64,000 nt of DNA from CAYFWF01 sp964346815 (GCA_964346815.1 CAYFWF010000017.1:1-64000); one strand, 5' to 3'; counted from the first letter of the stretch, positions 52,650 to 61,147 are shown. Numbers and translations: made by a program. The notes: generated by a model from the sequence alone, not told the origin.

Positions 52650-53420
52650 ATGAATTATGAGAATATCATCTTCGAGATCAAAGAGAAAAAGGCCGTGCTG
52701 ACGATCGACCGTCCTCCGATGAACATTCTGAATATAAAGACTATGGAAGAGATGAACGACGCCTTGAGCACCCTCGCCGAGAATAAAAATGTAAAAATAT
52801 TGATCATAACCAGCGCCGGTGAAAAGGCATTTTCGGCGGGAGTGGATGTTTCGGAGCACACAGGAGAAAAGGTGGAGCGGATGCTTCATGTGTTTCATGA
52901 TATTTTCCGTAACCTGGCAAAGCTCGATCAAGTCACCGTGGCCGCTGCGAAAGGATTCACGCTAGGAGGAGGATGTGAGGTAGCCATCTTTTGTGATCTT
53001 ATTTTTTCCACAGACAATCTGAAAATCGGACAACCCGAAATCAAGCTTTCTACCATTCCTCCCATAGCATTGTTGGTCATGCCCCGCCTTCTGGGTTTAA
53101 AGAGAGCATCGGAGCTTCTCCTTTCAGGAAAAGTCATCGACGCTCCAGAGGCTGAACAGATAGGACTCGTCAACAGAGTCGTCCCGCTGGATGCCTTCGA
53201 TTCCGAATTAGAGGCTTTCATCCAGCCCTTCACCGAGTTGAGCTTGATCGGACTGAAATATTCGAAAAAAGGAATACAACTGGGCTTAGAAAAAAACTTT
53301 CTGGAAGGACTGGAAGAGATCGAGAAAATTTATCTGGAGGAGCTCATGGCTTCTGAGGATGCCCACGAAGGTCTCAAAGCCTTCATGGAAAAAAGAAAGC
53401 CTGTATGGAAAAACAAATAA
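52650..53420 (+). CDS. Cyclohexa-1,5-dienecarbonyl-CoA hydratase-like crotonase
   Basis: A 256-residue crotonase-family hydratase. AFSAGVDVSEHTGEKVERML near 68-87 followed by FHDIFRNLAKLDQ is the pattern I associate with dienoyl-CoA hydratases (Dch/BadK/BamR), which add water to cyclohexa-1,5-diene-1-carboxyl-CoA. LGGGCEVAIFCDLIFST near 108 and IGQPEIKLSTIPPIALLVMP near 130 carry the two oxyanion/catalytic Glu positions. A plain enoyl-CoA hydratase is the alternative. It is the first gene of a unit with the had-like dehydrogenase (12-base gap), matching the known order of this pathway. AGAGGTG precedes the ATG. Confidence 0.75.
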   Translation: MNYENIIFEIKEKKAVLTIDRPPMNILNIKTMEEMNDALSTLAENKNVKILIITSAGEKAFSAGVDVSEHTGEKVERMLHVFHDIFRNLAKLDQVTVAAAKGFTLGGGCEVAIFCDLIFSTDNLKIGQPEIKLSTIPPIALLVMPRLLGLKRASELLLSGKVIDAPEAEQIGLVNRVVPLDAFDSELEAFIQPFTELSLIGLKYSKKGIQLGLEKNFLEGLEEIEKIYLEELMASEDAHEGLKAFMEKRKPVWKNK

Positions 53421-53432
53421 AGGAGAAAAAAG

Positions 53433-54461
53433 ATGAAAGCGGCAGTATTCCATGGACCCAATCAACCCTTAAAAATCGAAGAGGTCGAAAAGCCAAGAAT
53501 CGAATCCAATGAAATTCTGGTGAAAATCACGGCCTGCGGCGTGTGCAACACAGATCTGCATTACATAGATCACGGTGTCCCCACTTTTAAGAAGCCGCCC
53601 ATGATCCTCGGTCATGAGCCGTCGGGGATAGTGGAGGAAGTCGGTTCAGAGGTGAAAAACTTCAAAGTCGGCGACAGAATTCTTATTCCTCCTGTGTTCT
53701 CCTGCGGATATTGTGTTAACTGCCGCCTGGGCAAGGAGAACATATGCTTGAATATGGCGATGCTGGGCAACCATTTCGATGGTGCTTACGCGGAATACAC
53801 AAAAGTCCCAGCCAAGGACTGCCAGCACCTGCCTGAGGCTCTTCCGCTTGAAGAATCGAGCATAATCGCCGACGCCATCTCAACTCCCTTTCATGCAGTC
53901 AAGAACAGAGCCCAGGTCCAACCCGGTGATTCAGTGGTCGTTTTCGGCTGTGGAGGTGTGGGCATCAATGTGGTGCAGATAGCGGCAGCTGTGGGAGGCT
54001 CCGTTACTGCGATAGACATCGTCGACAGCAAATTAGAGGCAGCTAAAAAGCTTGGAGCCCAACACACCATCAATTCCAAGGAAATGGAAGACAAAGCTCT
54101 CCTCAAACAGATACGGGCACTCACAGGAGGAGGGGCGGATATTGTTATCGAAGCCATCGGTAATCCCAAAACGATCGTACTCGCTTCAAACGCCGTCAAA
54201 CCTGGAGGGCGTCACTGTCAAGTCGGTTATACCCACCATGATGTTCCGATCAATGCCGGAAGACTCATGTTCCGTGAAATCGAAATCAGAGGCTCTCTAG
54301 GATGCCGTCCGGTGGACTATCCTAAGATCATCGAAATGGTCAGAACTGGAAAGATCCAATTGAAACCTGTAGTTACACATAAATTCAAACTGGACGACAT
54401 CAATCAGGCTTTTGATCTGATGAGAAAAGGTGAGTCCCTGCGGTCCATCGTGGTCTTTTAA
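53433..54461 (+). CDS. 6-hydroxycyclohex-1-ene-1-carbonyl-CoA dehydrogenase-like zinc alcohol dehydrogenase
   Basis: A 342-residue MDR dehydrogenase. Catalytic zinc: Cys and His in ACGVCNTDLHYIDHG near 36 and ILGHEPSG near 58. All four structural zinc cysteines are present in FSCGYCVNCRLGKENIC near 88-104. NAD site VVFGCGGVGINVVQIAA near 166. The segment MAMLGNHFDGAYAEYTKVPAKD and IIADAISTPFHAVKNRAQV closely follow the Had/BamQ pattern of anaerobic benzoate degraders, which oxidise the product of Dch to the 6-oxo compound used by Oah. Operon position directly after the dch-like gene supports it. AGGAG ribosome site. Sequence alone does not exclude another alcohol. Confidence 0.75.
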   Translation: MKAAVFHGPNQPLKIEEVEKPRIESNEILVKITACGVCNTDLHYIDHGVPTFKKPPMILGHEPSGIVEEVGSEVKNFKVGDRILIPPVFSCGYCVNCRLGKENICLNMAMLGNHFDGAYAEYTKVPAKDCQHLPEALPLEESSIIADAISTPFHAVKNRAQVQPGDSVVVFGCGGVGINVVQIAAAVGGSVTAIDIVDSKLEAAKKLGAQHTINSKEMEDKALLKQIRALTGGGADIVIEAIGNPKTIVLASNAVKPGGRHCQVGYTHHDVPINAGRLMFREIEIRGSLGCRPVDYPKIIEMVRTGKIQLKPVVTHKFKLDDINQAFDLMRKGESLRSIVVF

Positions 54462-54561
54462 GAAGAGTACAAGCTCACATCCTTTGTTCTTAGTCGAAAA
54501 TCAAAGATATCCTGTCTCGACAAAAAATTCAGGCTCCCTTTTTTTGGATGACTCTCCAATG

Positions 54562-54576
54562 TGACAAATTTTGTCA
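54562..54576. promoter_or_regulatory. TGACAAA-T-TTTGTCA dyad upstream of pseudopilin promoter
   Basis: A perfect 7+1+7 palindrome about 105 bases before the -24 element of the sigma-54-type promoter. A further TTTGACAG half site lies about 25 bases downstream. The distance and dyad shape fit an enhancer-binding (PilR/NtrC-type) activator site; that is inference. Confidence 0.45.
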
Positions 54577-54666
54577 AACCGGGAGAAAAATTTGTTATTT
54601 GACAGCAAAAAAATGTTTGTTAGTGTGCAACTCTTTTATTTTTAATAGATTAACTTTCTTGCTTTA

Positions 54667-54682
54667 CGGCACATCTTTTGCT
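54667..54682 (+). promoter_or_regulatory. Sigma-54 (-24/-12) promoter of the pseudopilin gene
   Basis: CGGCACATCTTTTGCT matches the TGGCACG-N4-TTGCT consensus at all but two positions, with GG (54668-54669) and GC (54680-54681) at the exact 12-base offset. Start near 54693, where a GTGGG-TATT-CCCAC hairpin (54693-54706) would cap the message. Sigma-54 control is classic for type IV pilin genes. Confidence 0.7.
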
Positions 54683-54739
54683 GATATTCAGAGTGGGTAT
54701 TCCCACACAAGGCTATCGAAAGGATGAAATAGACAATAC

Positions 54740-55270
54740 ATGGACATAAAAACGAGAGGCTTCACACTCATAGAGGTGCTGATCGTGGTTGCGATCATAG
54801 GTATCCTTGCTGCACTTCTCATTCCCAATGCCATTACTGCCATCCAGAAATCCAAACAAAAGAGCGTAATGAAAGACATCGTATCTCTAGCCAGTGCGGC
54901 TGCAGATCACATGACGGATAACGGGGAATGGCAAATCAACCAAAGTGGAGACATCGTGCCAGGCAGTGCTTTTGTCCAGGCTCTCTCCCCCCTCTATATC
55001 AAGGTCTGTCCGATAAATGACTATTGGGGTGAGTCCTATAAGGCCTATGTGGGTGCCGATGCAGCCATTCGGAACATCGATCCTGCCGATATCGGTCCGG
55101 ATGATTTTCTTATCGAGTCCTACGGCCGTGATAATATCTCTGACGGGTGGACATATGATCCGTTGACACCGAATGATGACTATTATGTGGTGGACAGCCA
55201 TCAGGCCTTTAGAAACGATTTGATCAACTGGAACGGCTACTGGATTCGGTCACCTCGAGTGGCGCAGTGA
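54740..55270 (+). CDS. Type IV pilin / GspG-like pseudopilin
   Basis: A 176-residue prepilin. Short basic leader MDIKTRG is followed by the cleavage and methylation motif FTLIEVLIVVAIIGILAALL with Glu at position 5 of the mature protein. The hydrophobic helix continues to PNAITAIQKSKQKS. The globular part has the GspG-like blocks ALSPLYIKVCPINDYWGESY and FLIESYGRDNISDGW. It would be assembled into a type IV pilus or type II secretion pseudopilus in the envelope. No other pilus genes are near; it is an orphan between the had-like gene and the beta-oxidation operon, driven by its own sigma-54-type promoter. Its stop is three bases from the convergent crotonase stop. Confidence 0.88.
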   Translation: MDIKTRGFTLIEVLIVVAIIGILAALLIPNAITAIQKSKQKSVMKDIVSLASAAADHMTDNGEWQINQSGDIVPGSAFVQALSPLYIKVCPINDYWGESYKAYVGADAAIRNIDPADIGPDDFLIESYGRDNISDGWTYDPLTPNDDYYVVDSHQAFRNDLINWNGYWIRSPRVAQ

Positions 55271-55273
55271 TTC

Positions 55274-56053
55274 CTATTTCCCCTTAAATTTTCCTTTTCG
55301 CTTTTCCAAGAATGCAGAAACTCCTTCTTTTTTGTCCTCGGTGGTGCAGGTCAGGGCATGAAGATAAGACTCGAGGGCATATCCTGCTACAGAATCTCCT
55401 TCCTGGCTTCTGTTTACGGCTTCTTTTGCGTATCTCACTGCCAGTGGAGGTCGTTTGGCGATCTTTCCGGCCAATTCCAGGGCACTGTTCCTCAATTCCT
55501 CGATAGGAACTACTCTATTCACCAGACCAATACGATAGGCTTCCTGGGCATCGATGAAATCTCCCGTAAGAATCATTTCCATGGCACGCCCCGCTCCGAC
55601 CAAACGCGGGAGCCTCTGTGTTCCTCCGTCGCCAGGAATGATGCCCAACTTGACCTCTGGGGCGCCAAACTGTGCATTTTCTGAACAAATACGGATGGAA
55701 CAGGCCAAGGCAAGCTCGAGCCCGCCTCCTAGAGCATATCCGTTTACGGCTGCGATAACAGGAACAGGCAGATTTTCGATTCGAGAGAAGAGATTCTGTC
55801 TCGTTCGACTGACCTCTCTCCCGACAAGAGCATCCCGGTCCACCAGCTCCTTGATGTCCGCCCCAGCTACAAAGGCTTTATCACCAGCACCGGTGACCAC
55901 CAGGACTCGTAGGTCTCTATCCTGTTCGATCTCATCCAGAAGTTGCTTCAGTTCATCGGTTAATTCATTCGATATGGCATTGAGCTTATCTGGACGATTT
56001 ATGGTCAGCACTCCTACGGCATCTCTCTTTTCATAGATGAGCGTTTTGTACAT
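55274..56053 (-). CDS. Enoyl-CoA hydratase (crotonase)
   Basis: A 259-residue crotonase hydrating 2-enoyl-CoA to 3-hydroxyacyl-CoA. Oxyanion loop AFVAGADIKEL near 62, catalytic Glu residues in NGYALGGGLELALACSIRI near 104-122 and AQFGAPEVKLGIIPGDGGTQRL near 128-149, and the C-terminal FLEKRKGKFKGK. All active-site residues of a short-chain enoyl-CoA hydratase are present. It is the last gene of the run thiolase, Hbd, acyl-CoA dehydrogenase, crotonase (59451 to 55274), that is, a complete crotonyl-CoA to acetyl-CoA route. GGAGG ribosome site. Confidence 0.92.
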   Translation of the reverse strand: MYKTLIYEKRDAVGVLTINRPDKLNAISNELTDELKQLLDEIEQDRDLRVLVVTGAGDKAFVAGADIKELVDRDALVGREVSRTRQNLFSRIENLPVPVIAAVNGYALGGGLELALACSIRICSENAQFGAPEVKLGIIPGDGGTQRLPRLVGAGRAMEMILTGDFIDAQEAYRIGLVNRVVPIEELRNSALELAGKIAKRPPLAVRYAKEAVNRSQEGDSVAGYALESYLHALTCTTEDKKEGVSAFLEKRKGKFKGK

Positions 56054-56139
56054 GATTACTGCCCTCCTTTCATTTCCAGGCCATTAGAGAATCGTTTGGT
56101 TCCTTCCTGGAACTCTGGATGAAATATTGATTCTTTGTT

Positions 56140-57294
56140 TTATGTAAAGGCCCGAATACCAAGTTCCAATGCACCGATAATGAGCTGTTGAATTTGGGAA
56201 GTTCCCTCATAGAGGGTGTTGATCCTTGCGTCACGGTAAAAGCGCTCCACATCATATTCGCCCGAAAAGCCGTATCCCCCATGAATCTGGATGGCCTTAT
56301 ATGCAACCCGATTGGCCATCTCGCTGCAGTAATACTTGGCGATTGAGGTCTCTCGCGTGTTGGGCAATCCTTTATTTTTCAAATGTCCGGCTCGATAAAC
56401 AAGGAGCCGCCCGGCCTCGCATTCCACTACCATATCCGCGATCATCTGCTGGACGAGCTGAAAGCCGGCAATGGGCTTTCCGAACTGTACTCTTTGTTTG
56501 GCATACTCCTTGCAAATGTCGATACATCCCTGTGCCAGCCCTACACAGCCCGCAGCCACGGTGTATCTGCCGAAATCCAGCGTACTCAAGGCAATCTTGA
56601 AACCTCTGCCAATATCCCCCATCACATTCTCTTTTGGAACCCGGCAGTTCTCCAGGAAGATTTCGCCCGTGTTCGATGCCCGGAGTCCCAACTTATCATG
56701 AAGATCCCGTGTGGAGAAACCTTCGAATCCCCTTTCTATCAGAAAAGCAGTGATTCCCCGGGCGCCTGCCTCTGGATCAGTTTTGGCATAAACGACAGCC
56801 AGATCTGCTATGCCCGCATTGGTAATCCAGGTCTTCTGGCCATTCAGTACATAATGGTCCCCTTCCTCCTTGGCAGTGGAAATCATGCTGGCTGGATCAC
56901 TTCCCGAATTGGGCTCGGTGAGACCATAGCACCCGATCCATTCTCCGCTGGTCAGTTTAGGCAGATATTTCTTCTTCTGTTCCTCATTCGCAGACTTGAA
57001 TATCGGAAGCTCCACCAGAGAAACTTGTACAGAATAAGTCCCTCGAAGCGATGAGTCGACTCTACCGATCTCTTCAGCGACGATAGCATGGCTGATATAG
57101 TCAAACCCTGCGCCTCCATATGCTTCTGGAATAGGAGTGCCCATAAACCCAAGTTCAGCCAGTTTATGAAAAATATCCCGCGGAAATTGGGCTTTTTTAT
57201 CGTTTTCTCTGGCTACCGGAGCAATTTCTTCGTTCGCAAATTTCCGAATGGTATCCTGGATCATCCGCTGTTCTTCGGTTAAATCAAAATCCAT
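56140..57294 (-). CDS. Acyl-CoA dehydrogenase, glutaryl-CoA-dehydrogenase-like
   Basis: A 384-residue FAD acyl-CoA dehydrogenase. FAD/substrate motifs: GCYGLTEPNSGSDPASM near 122, YVLNGQKTWITNAGIADL near 148, and the catalytic Glu in NTLYEGTSQIQQL near 365. The segment SSLRGTYSVQVSLVELPIF near 79 together with SGEWIGCYGLTEPNSGSDP resembles glutaryl-CoA dehydrogenases, where an Arg at this place binds the distal carboxylate. A role in converting glutaryl-CoA to crotonyl-CoA would link the aromatic ring products to this operon. A butyryl-type dehydrogenase remains possible; no etfAB genes are in the window. GGAGG ribosome site. Confidence 0.85.
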   Translation of the reverse strand: MDFDLTEEQRMIQDTIRKFANEEIAPVARENDKKAQFPRDIFHKLAELGFMGTPIPEAYGGAGFDYISHAIVAEEIGRVDSSLRGTYSVQVSLVELPIFKSANEEQKKKYLPKLTSGEWIGCYGLTEPNSGSDPASMISTAKEEGDHYVLNGQKTWITNAGIADLAVVYAKTDPEAGARGITAFLIERGFEGFSTRDLHDKLGLRASNTGEIFLENCRVPKENVMGDIGRGFKIALSTLDFGRYTVAAGCVGLAQGCIDICKEYAKQRVQFGKPIAGFQLVQQMIADMVVECEAGRLLVYRAGHLKNKGLPNTRETSIAKYYCSEMANRVAYKAIQIHGGYGFSGEYDVERFYRDARINTLYEGTSQIQQLIIGALELGIRAFT

Positions 57295-57402
57295 GATTCC
57301 CTCCTTTCATAATCTTCTTGCCAGCCGCCTCCTTCTCCACCTCTTATCCCATCTCGGATGCCGAAGGTCAGTCTTTCAGGAATGGATTGGCGCACCAAGG
57401 GA

Positions 57403-58254
57403 TCAATATTTATAGAATCCCTCTCCTGTCTTTTTCCCGAGTTTCCCCTCGGAGACCATCTTTTTTATTATATCCGGAGGCTTATACCGCTCGTCTTTCA
57501 GCTTTTCATACAGGGTTTCCATTTTCGAAAGATGGATGTCCAGGCCGATCATATCGATCAGAGCTAAGGGTCCCATAGGAAGACCAGCACCCAGCTTCAT
57601 GGCTTCATCAATATCTTCAGCCGATGCTATGCCATCGGCATAAACGACGGCCGCTTCATTCAGCAGCCCTGCAAGCACTCGGCTCACGATCCCGGCAGGT
57701 GCTTCCTTAAAGGTGATGACCGGCACCTTACCCAGCTTCTCGGCAAAGATTTTTGTAGTCTCAACGGTTTCGTCCGCTGTCTTCTCTGCCCGGATAATTT
57801 CGACCAATTTCATGATCACAGCGGGATTGAAGAAATGCATCCCTATGACCTTTTCCGGCCGGGAGGCGGCTGAGGCGATCTCGCTGATAGAAAGAGCCGT
57901 GGTGTTGGAAGCTAAAATGGTTTCTGACGAACAGATATCATCCAGTTTGTGGAAAATCTCCTTCTTTAATTCCAAATTCTCAGAAACAGCCTCGATCACA
58001 AAATCACATTCTCCAGCAAATTCCAGATCCGTCTGCCAATTTATCAGAGAGAGGACGTTCTCCATTTCATCCTGAGTTATTTTGCCCTTTTCTACCCGCC
58101 TCTGCAGGCCTTTTGTGACCTTAGCTCTGGCTTTGTCGATAATCTCATCGGTAACATCGACAACCGTAACCTCTAATCCATGTTGCGCACAGAGCTGACC
58201 TATGCCGGAACCCATGATCCCTGCTCCGACAACAAAGGGTTTTTGGATATCCAT
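57403..58254 (-). CDS. hbd: 3-hydroxybutyryl-CoA dehydrogenase
   Basis: A 283-residue NAD(P)-dependent 3-hydroxyacyl-CoA dehydrogenase of the single-domain-pair type. NAD motif VVGAGIMGSGIGQLCAQHG at 8-26, catalytic region ASNTTALSISEIA near 115 and HFFNPAVIMKLVEII near 138, and a 3HCDH_C domain (LLNEAAVVYADGIASAEDID). Length is exactly that of bacterial Hbd. It oxidises 3-hydroxybutyryl-CoA to acetoacetyl-CoA in the direction of degradation. It sits between the thiolase (15-base gap) and the acyl-CoA dehydrogenase. GGGAGG ribosome site. Confidence 0.93.
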   Translation of the reverse strand: MDIQKPFVVGAGIMGSGIGQLCAQHGLEVTVVDVTDEIIDKARAKVTKGLQRRVEKGKITQDEMENVLSLINWQTDLEFAGECDFVIEAVSENLELKKEIFHKLDDICSSETILASNTTALSISEIASAASRPEKVIGMHFFNPAVIMKLVEIIRAEKTADETVETTKIFAEKLGKVPVITFKEAPAGIVSRVLAGLLNEAAVVYADGIASAEDIDEAMKLGAGLPMGPLALIDMIGLDIHLSKMETLYEKLKDERYKPPDIIKKMVSEGKLGKKTGEGFYKY

Positions 58255-58269
58255 AATTATTCCTCCCAG

Positions 58270-59451
58270 CTATAATCTCTCGACCACAATGGCGACTCCT
58301 TGCCCCCCGCCAATACAAAGGCTCACCAATCCGAGCGTTTTATCCCTGTTTTTAAGGGCATAGAGAAGTGTGGTCAATATCTTGACACCCGTGGCCCCAA
58401 CAGGATGTCCGAGTGCAATAGCCCCTCCGTGGACATTGACTTTGGAACGGTCCCATTCAAGCTCCCGCTCCACAGCAAGAATCTGGGCAGCAAAGGCTTC
58501 ATTGAGTTCGATGATATCGATATCATCGAGCTCAAGACCTGCCAGATCCAAAGCTTTTCTTACTGCAGGCACGGGTCCGATGCCCATTATCTTCGGATCC
58601 ACTCCGGCATGGGCATAAGATACGATTTTTGCCATGGGCTTTATGCCCAGCTCCTCGGCCTTTTCGTTTTTGAGCACCAGGAGGGCAGCAGCCGCGTCAC
58701 AAAGTGCGCAACTGTTGGCTGCGGTTACCGAGCCATCTTTTTTAAAAACCGGAGGCAGCTTTGATATCTTCTCGACCGTCACACCCTCCCTGGGAATCTC
58801 CTCTGTATCAAAAATCTCAGTCTTTCCTTTTCCGACAGGCACTTCGACAGGAAGAATTTCCTCTCTGAACAATCCCTCCTTTACGGCTTTAACGGCTTTA
58901 TTCTGACTCTCCACAGCAAATTCATCCTGTTCCTGGCGACTGAGGCCGTACTTCTCTACCAGAGTTTCAGCCGTTACCCCCATCAGATGTCCTGCCAGCG
59001 GGCATAGAAAACCATCCTTATGAAGAATGTCTATCAATTTCCCATCGCCCATGCGGTTCCCCCACCTTGCACCATCGGCAATATAAGGCACCTGGGAGCT
59101 GTTTTCAGCTCCTCCGACCATAACTACCTCTGCATCTCCAGCTTTGATCAACTGGGCAGCCAGAGATACGGCTCTGAGCGATGAGCCACACCGCTTATTC
59201 ACAGTGAACGCCGGGACTTCGACCGGGAGACCGCTTTTCACGGTTGCCAACCGTCCGATATTTGGCCCTAGCCCTGCCTGCCAGCCCGTGCCGAAAACAA
59301 CTTCATTCACTTGAGCCGGCCCGATCCCACTGCGCACCAGCGCTTCTTCAAGAACGAGGGCACCTAATTCTACGGCGGACACCCTCTTGAAAGACCCTCC
59401 GAAACTCCCGCCTGCCGTACGGACAGCGCCCGCGATAACAATGTCGCTCAT
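58270..59451 (-). CDS. Acetyl-CoA acetyltransferase (thiolase)
   Basis: A 393-residue classical thiolase with all catalytic residues: Cys in VNKRCGSSLRAVSLAA near 88, His in GGAIALGHPVGATG near 350 and Cys in SLCIGGGQGVAIV near 380. The NEAFA motif ELNEAFAAQIL is near 317. It cleaves acetoacetyl-CoA (or longer 3-oxoacyl-CoA) with CoA. It is the first gene of the beta-oxidation operon and is preceded by a near-ideal promoter. GGAGG precedes the ATG. Confidence 0.93.
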   Translation of the reverse strand: MSDIVIAGAVRTAGGSFGGSFKRVSAVELGALVLEEALVRSGIGPAQVNEVVFGTGWQAGLGPNIGRLATVKSGLPVEVPAFTVNKRCGSSLRAVSLAAQLIKAGDAEVVMVGGAENSSQVPYIADGARWGNRMGDGKLIDILHKDGFLCPLAGHLMGVTAETLVEKYGLSRQEQDEFAVESQNKAVKAVKEGLFREEILPVEVPVGKGKTEIFDTEEIPREGVTVEKISKLPPVFKKDGSVTAANSCALCDAAAALLVLKNEKAEELGIKPMAKIVSYAHAGVDPKIMGIGPVPAVRKALDLAGLELDDIDIIELNEAFAAQILAVERELEWDRSKVNVHGGAIALGHPVGATGVKILTTLLYALKNRDKTLGLVSLCIGGGQGVAIVVERL

Positions 59452-59510
59452 GAATTTCCTCCTAAATTTGAAAATTGTTTGTCGTCATGAAAGGTAATTT
59501 TGAGTGTCCT

Positions 59511-59540
59511 ATTATATTTACCTGCTTCCGTACCTGTCAA
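59511..59540 (-). promoter_or_regulatory. Sigma-70 promoter of the thiolase-Hbd-dehydrogenase-crotonase operon
   Basis: On the minus strand perfect TTGACA (59540-59535), 18-base spacer, perfect TATAAT (59516-59511). Start near 59504, about 50 bases before the ATG at 59451. The best promoter in the window by consensus. Confidence 0.75.
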
Positions 59541-59629
59541 CGAATATCCTGTCTAAAAAAGAATATTTTCTCAGGAGTTCGCAAGGCCTCTGGATGATTG
59601 AAAAGACATGGGAGCCGAGTGGATCCTGT

Positions 59630-61147
59630 CTAGTGGTCTTTTTTTTCTGACCTCCGGAATACCCGAAGGAGATCGGACAATCTTCCTTTGATATAGCCTT
59701 CTCTGACAAAATATGGGCCTTCCTCGGGCTGGATCCATTTGATGTATTTTCCCCTCTTTACTCCATGAGGGTCTCGAGCTAAACCGATTCTTAAATCACC
59801 TTCCTTTGTTTGGATGATGGCTACATTGACTCCACGCTCATCTCCTGGGGGAGTGTACTGTGTGGCCGCTATAACCCTGTCCTTTCGAGGGGATTTTTTT
59901 TCAATCAGTTCATCAGGAGGAATTTGAGGGAGATTTTTTTTCTTAAGTCCTTCTCGTGTCCTGCTGGGATCCGATCTCTCGAGGATCCCTACCACACTGG
60001 TGTTGCCGAATCCGCTCATATTGAACCAGAGTCCGTAATTCAAGTCCCTAAGCTTCTCTCCAAACATATTTCTGTACTGTTTATGTCCCCTCATCTGCCA
60101 GACCAGCTCAACGAGCTGTGCCCCACCTGAAGCTCCGAGAGGATGGGTGCGTGCCAAAAATCCCCCGGACCTGTTGACATAAGTCGTTCTCCCCATCTTG
60201 TTTTTTTCTTCCAGAACAAACCGATGTCCTTCTCCCCTTTCGGAAAAGCCCAAATCTTCTGCCGCAATCCAGGGCACGGGTTTAAAAGCATCATGAAGCT
60301 CGCAGAGGTCTATCTCATGAGGATTCAATTTGGCTTCCTCATAGGCTCTTCTCCCAGCCAGTACCGCCGATTCGAGATAGATCAAGGATTTTCTCTCGGC
60401 AATCTTGATGTAGTCAAAGGCAGATTTGACGCTGGCCAATTTAATATCTGTCGGCCTGGCAACGAGGTAAACCGCTCCTGCCCCGTTATAGGATCCGCTG
60501 CAGTCAAATTTTGTTAAAGGCCTGGCGATGATCCGGTTTATTTCGGGATTTTTGTATTCCTCCCATGAAACCGGTTTTTTAAAATATGCTTTATCATTGA
60601 ACGCACCGTATCCAAGACTTCGCACACTCATCTCATAACAAATCTTCTGGAATTCTTTCTCCGATACCTTGTAGGCATCCATATACTCGTAGCTGGCCAA
60701 AGCAGCTACAGCCGGCATCTCCCCCAGTCCTCTTTCCCTTTCTTCCTCAGCAATCACTGTCGAGATCTGGGAAGGGATCTCTTCATTGGCAAGCTTACCC
60801 TTCATTTTTTCACCGAAACAGACCAAGACCTTTAGCCCGGCAGAAGCCAAACGCTTTCCCAACTCCACTGCAGCCGCCCCCGTGGCAGATCCGAGTTCGA
60901 CATGATAAATCTCAGCATCCCGTGACAATCCAAGTTCCATGCCCACCAATGAGTCGAGTCCTGTCTGCCGGGCAAAACCGATAGGGTCCATGCTGCCGAT
61001 AACCAGACAGTCTGGAACATGATCGTCAGTGTAAGGAACCGAATCCCGTAGAGCCTTTTGGCAGGCATCGGCCAGCATGACTCCGATAGGCCGGAAATCC
61101 TTCCCGAAGGGGGTCAAACTCACTCCTGCTATATAAACTTCATTCAT
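59630..61147 (-). CDS. Thiolase-like protein fused to a DUF35-type OB fold, lacking catalytic cysteines
   Basis: A 505-residue protein. Residues 1-400 are an SCP-x-type thiolase fold: VYIAGVSLTPFGKDF, YHVELGSATGAAAVELGKRL near 85, VCFGEKMKGKLA and HPLGASGGAQLVELVW near 352. Ser-Ala-Thr-Gly stands where the nucleophilic Cys motif (CASG) should be, and the second Cys region reads FNMSGFGNTSVV. The His is kept. Residues about 430-505 form an OB-like segment (VIAATQYTPPGDERGVNVAI) like DUF35 proteins, without an obvious zinc ribbon. Cys-less thiolase-like proteins with DUF35 partners include the Ltp2 steroid aldolase, so a retro-aldol role is conceivable. Start at 61147; the long open stretch before it is non-coding. 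Confidence 0.75.
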   Translation of the reverse strand: MNEVYIAGVSLTPFGKDFRPIGVMLADACQKALRDSVPYTDDHVPDCLVIGSMDPIGFARQTGLDSLVGMELGLSRDAEIYHVELGSATGAAAVELGKRLASAGLKVLVCFGEKMKGKLANEEIPSQISTVIAEEERERGLGEMPAVAALASYEYMDAYKVSEKEFQKICYEMSVRSLGYGAFNDKAYFKKPVSWEEYKNPEINRIIARPLTKFDCSGSYNGAGAVYLVARPTDIKLASVKSAFDYIKIAERKSLIYLESAVLAGRRAYEEAKLNPHEIDLCELHDAFKPVPWIAAEDLGFSERGEGHRFVLEEKNKMGRTTYVNRSGGFLARTHPLGASGGAQLVELVWQMRGHKQYRNMFGEKLRDLNYGLWFNMSGFGNTSVVGILERSDPSRTREGLKKKNLPQIPPDELIEKKSPRKDRVIAATQYTPPGDERGVNVAIIQTKEGDLRIGLARDPHGVKRGKYIKWIQPEEGPYFVREGYIKGRLSDLLRVFRRSEKKDH

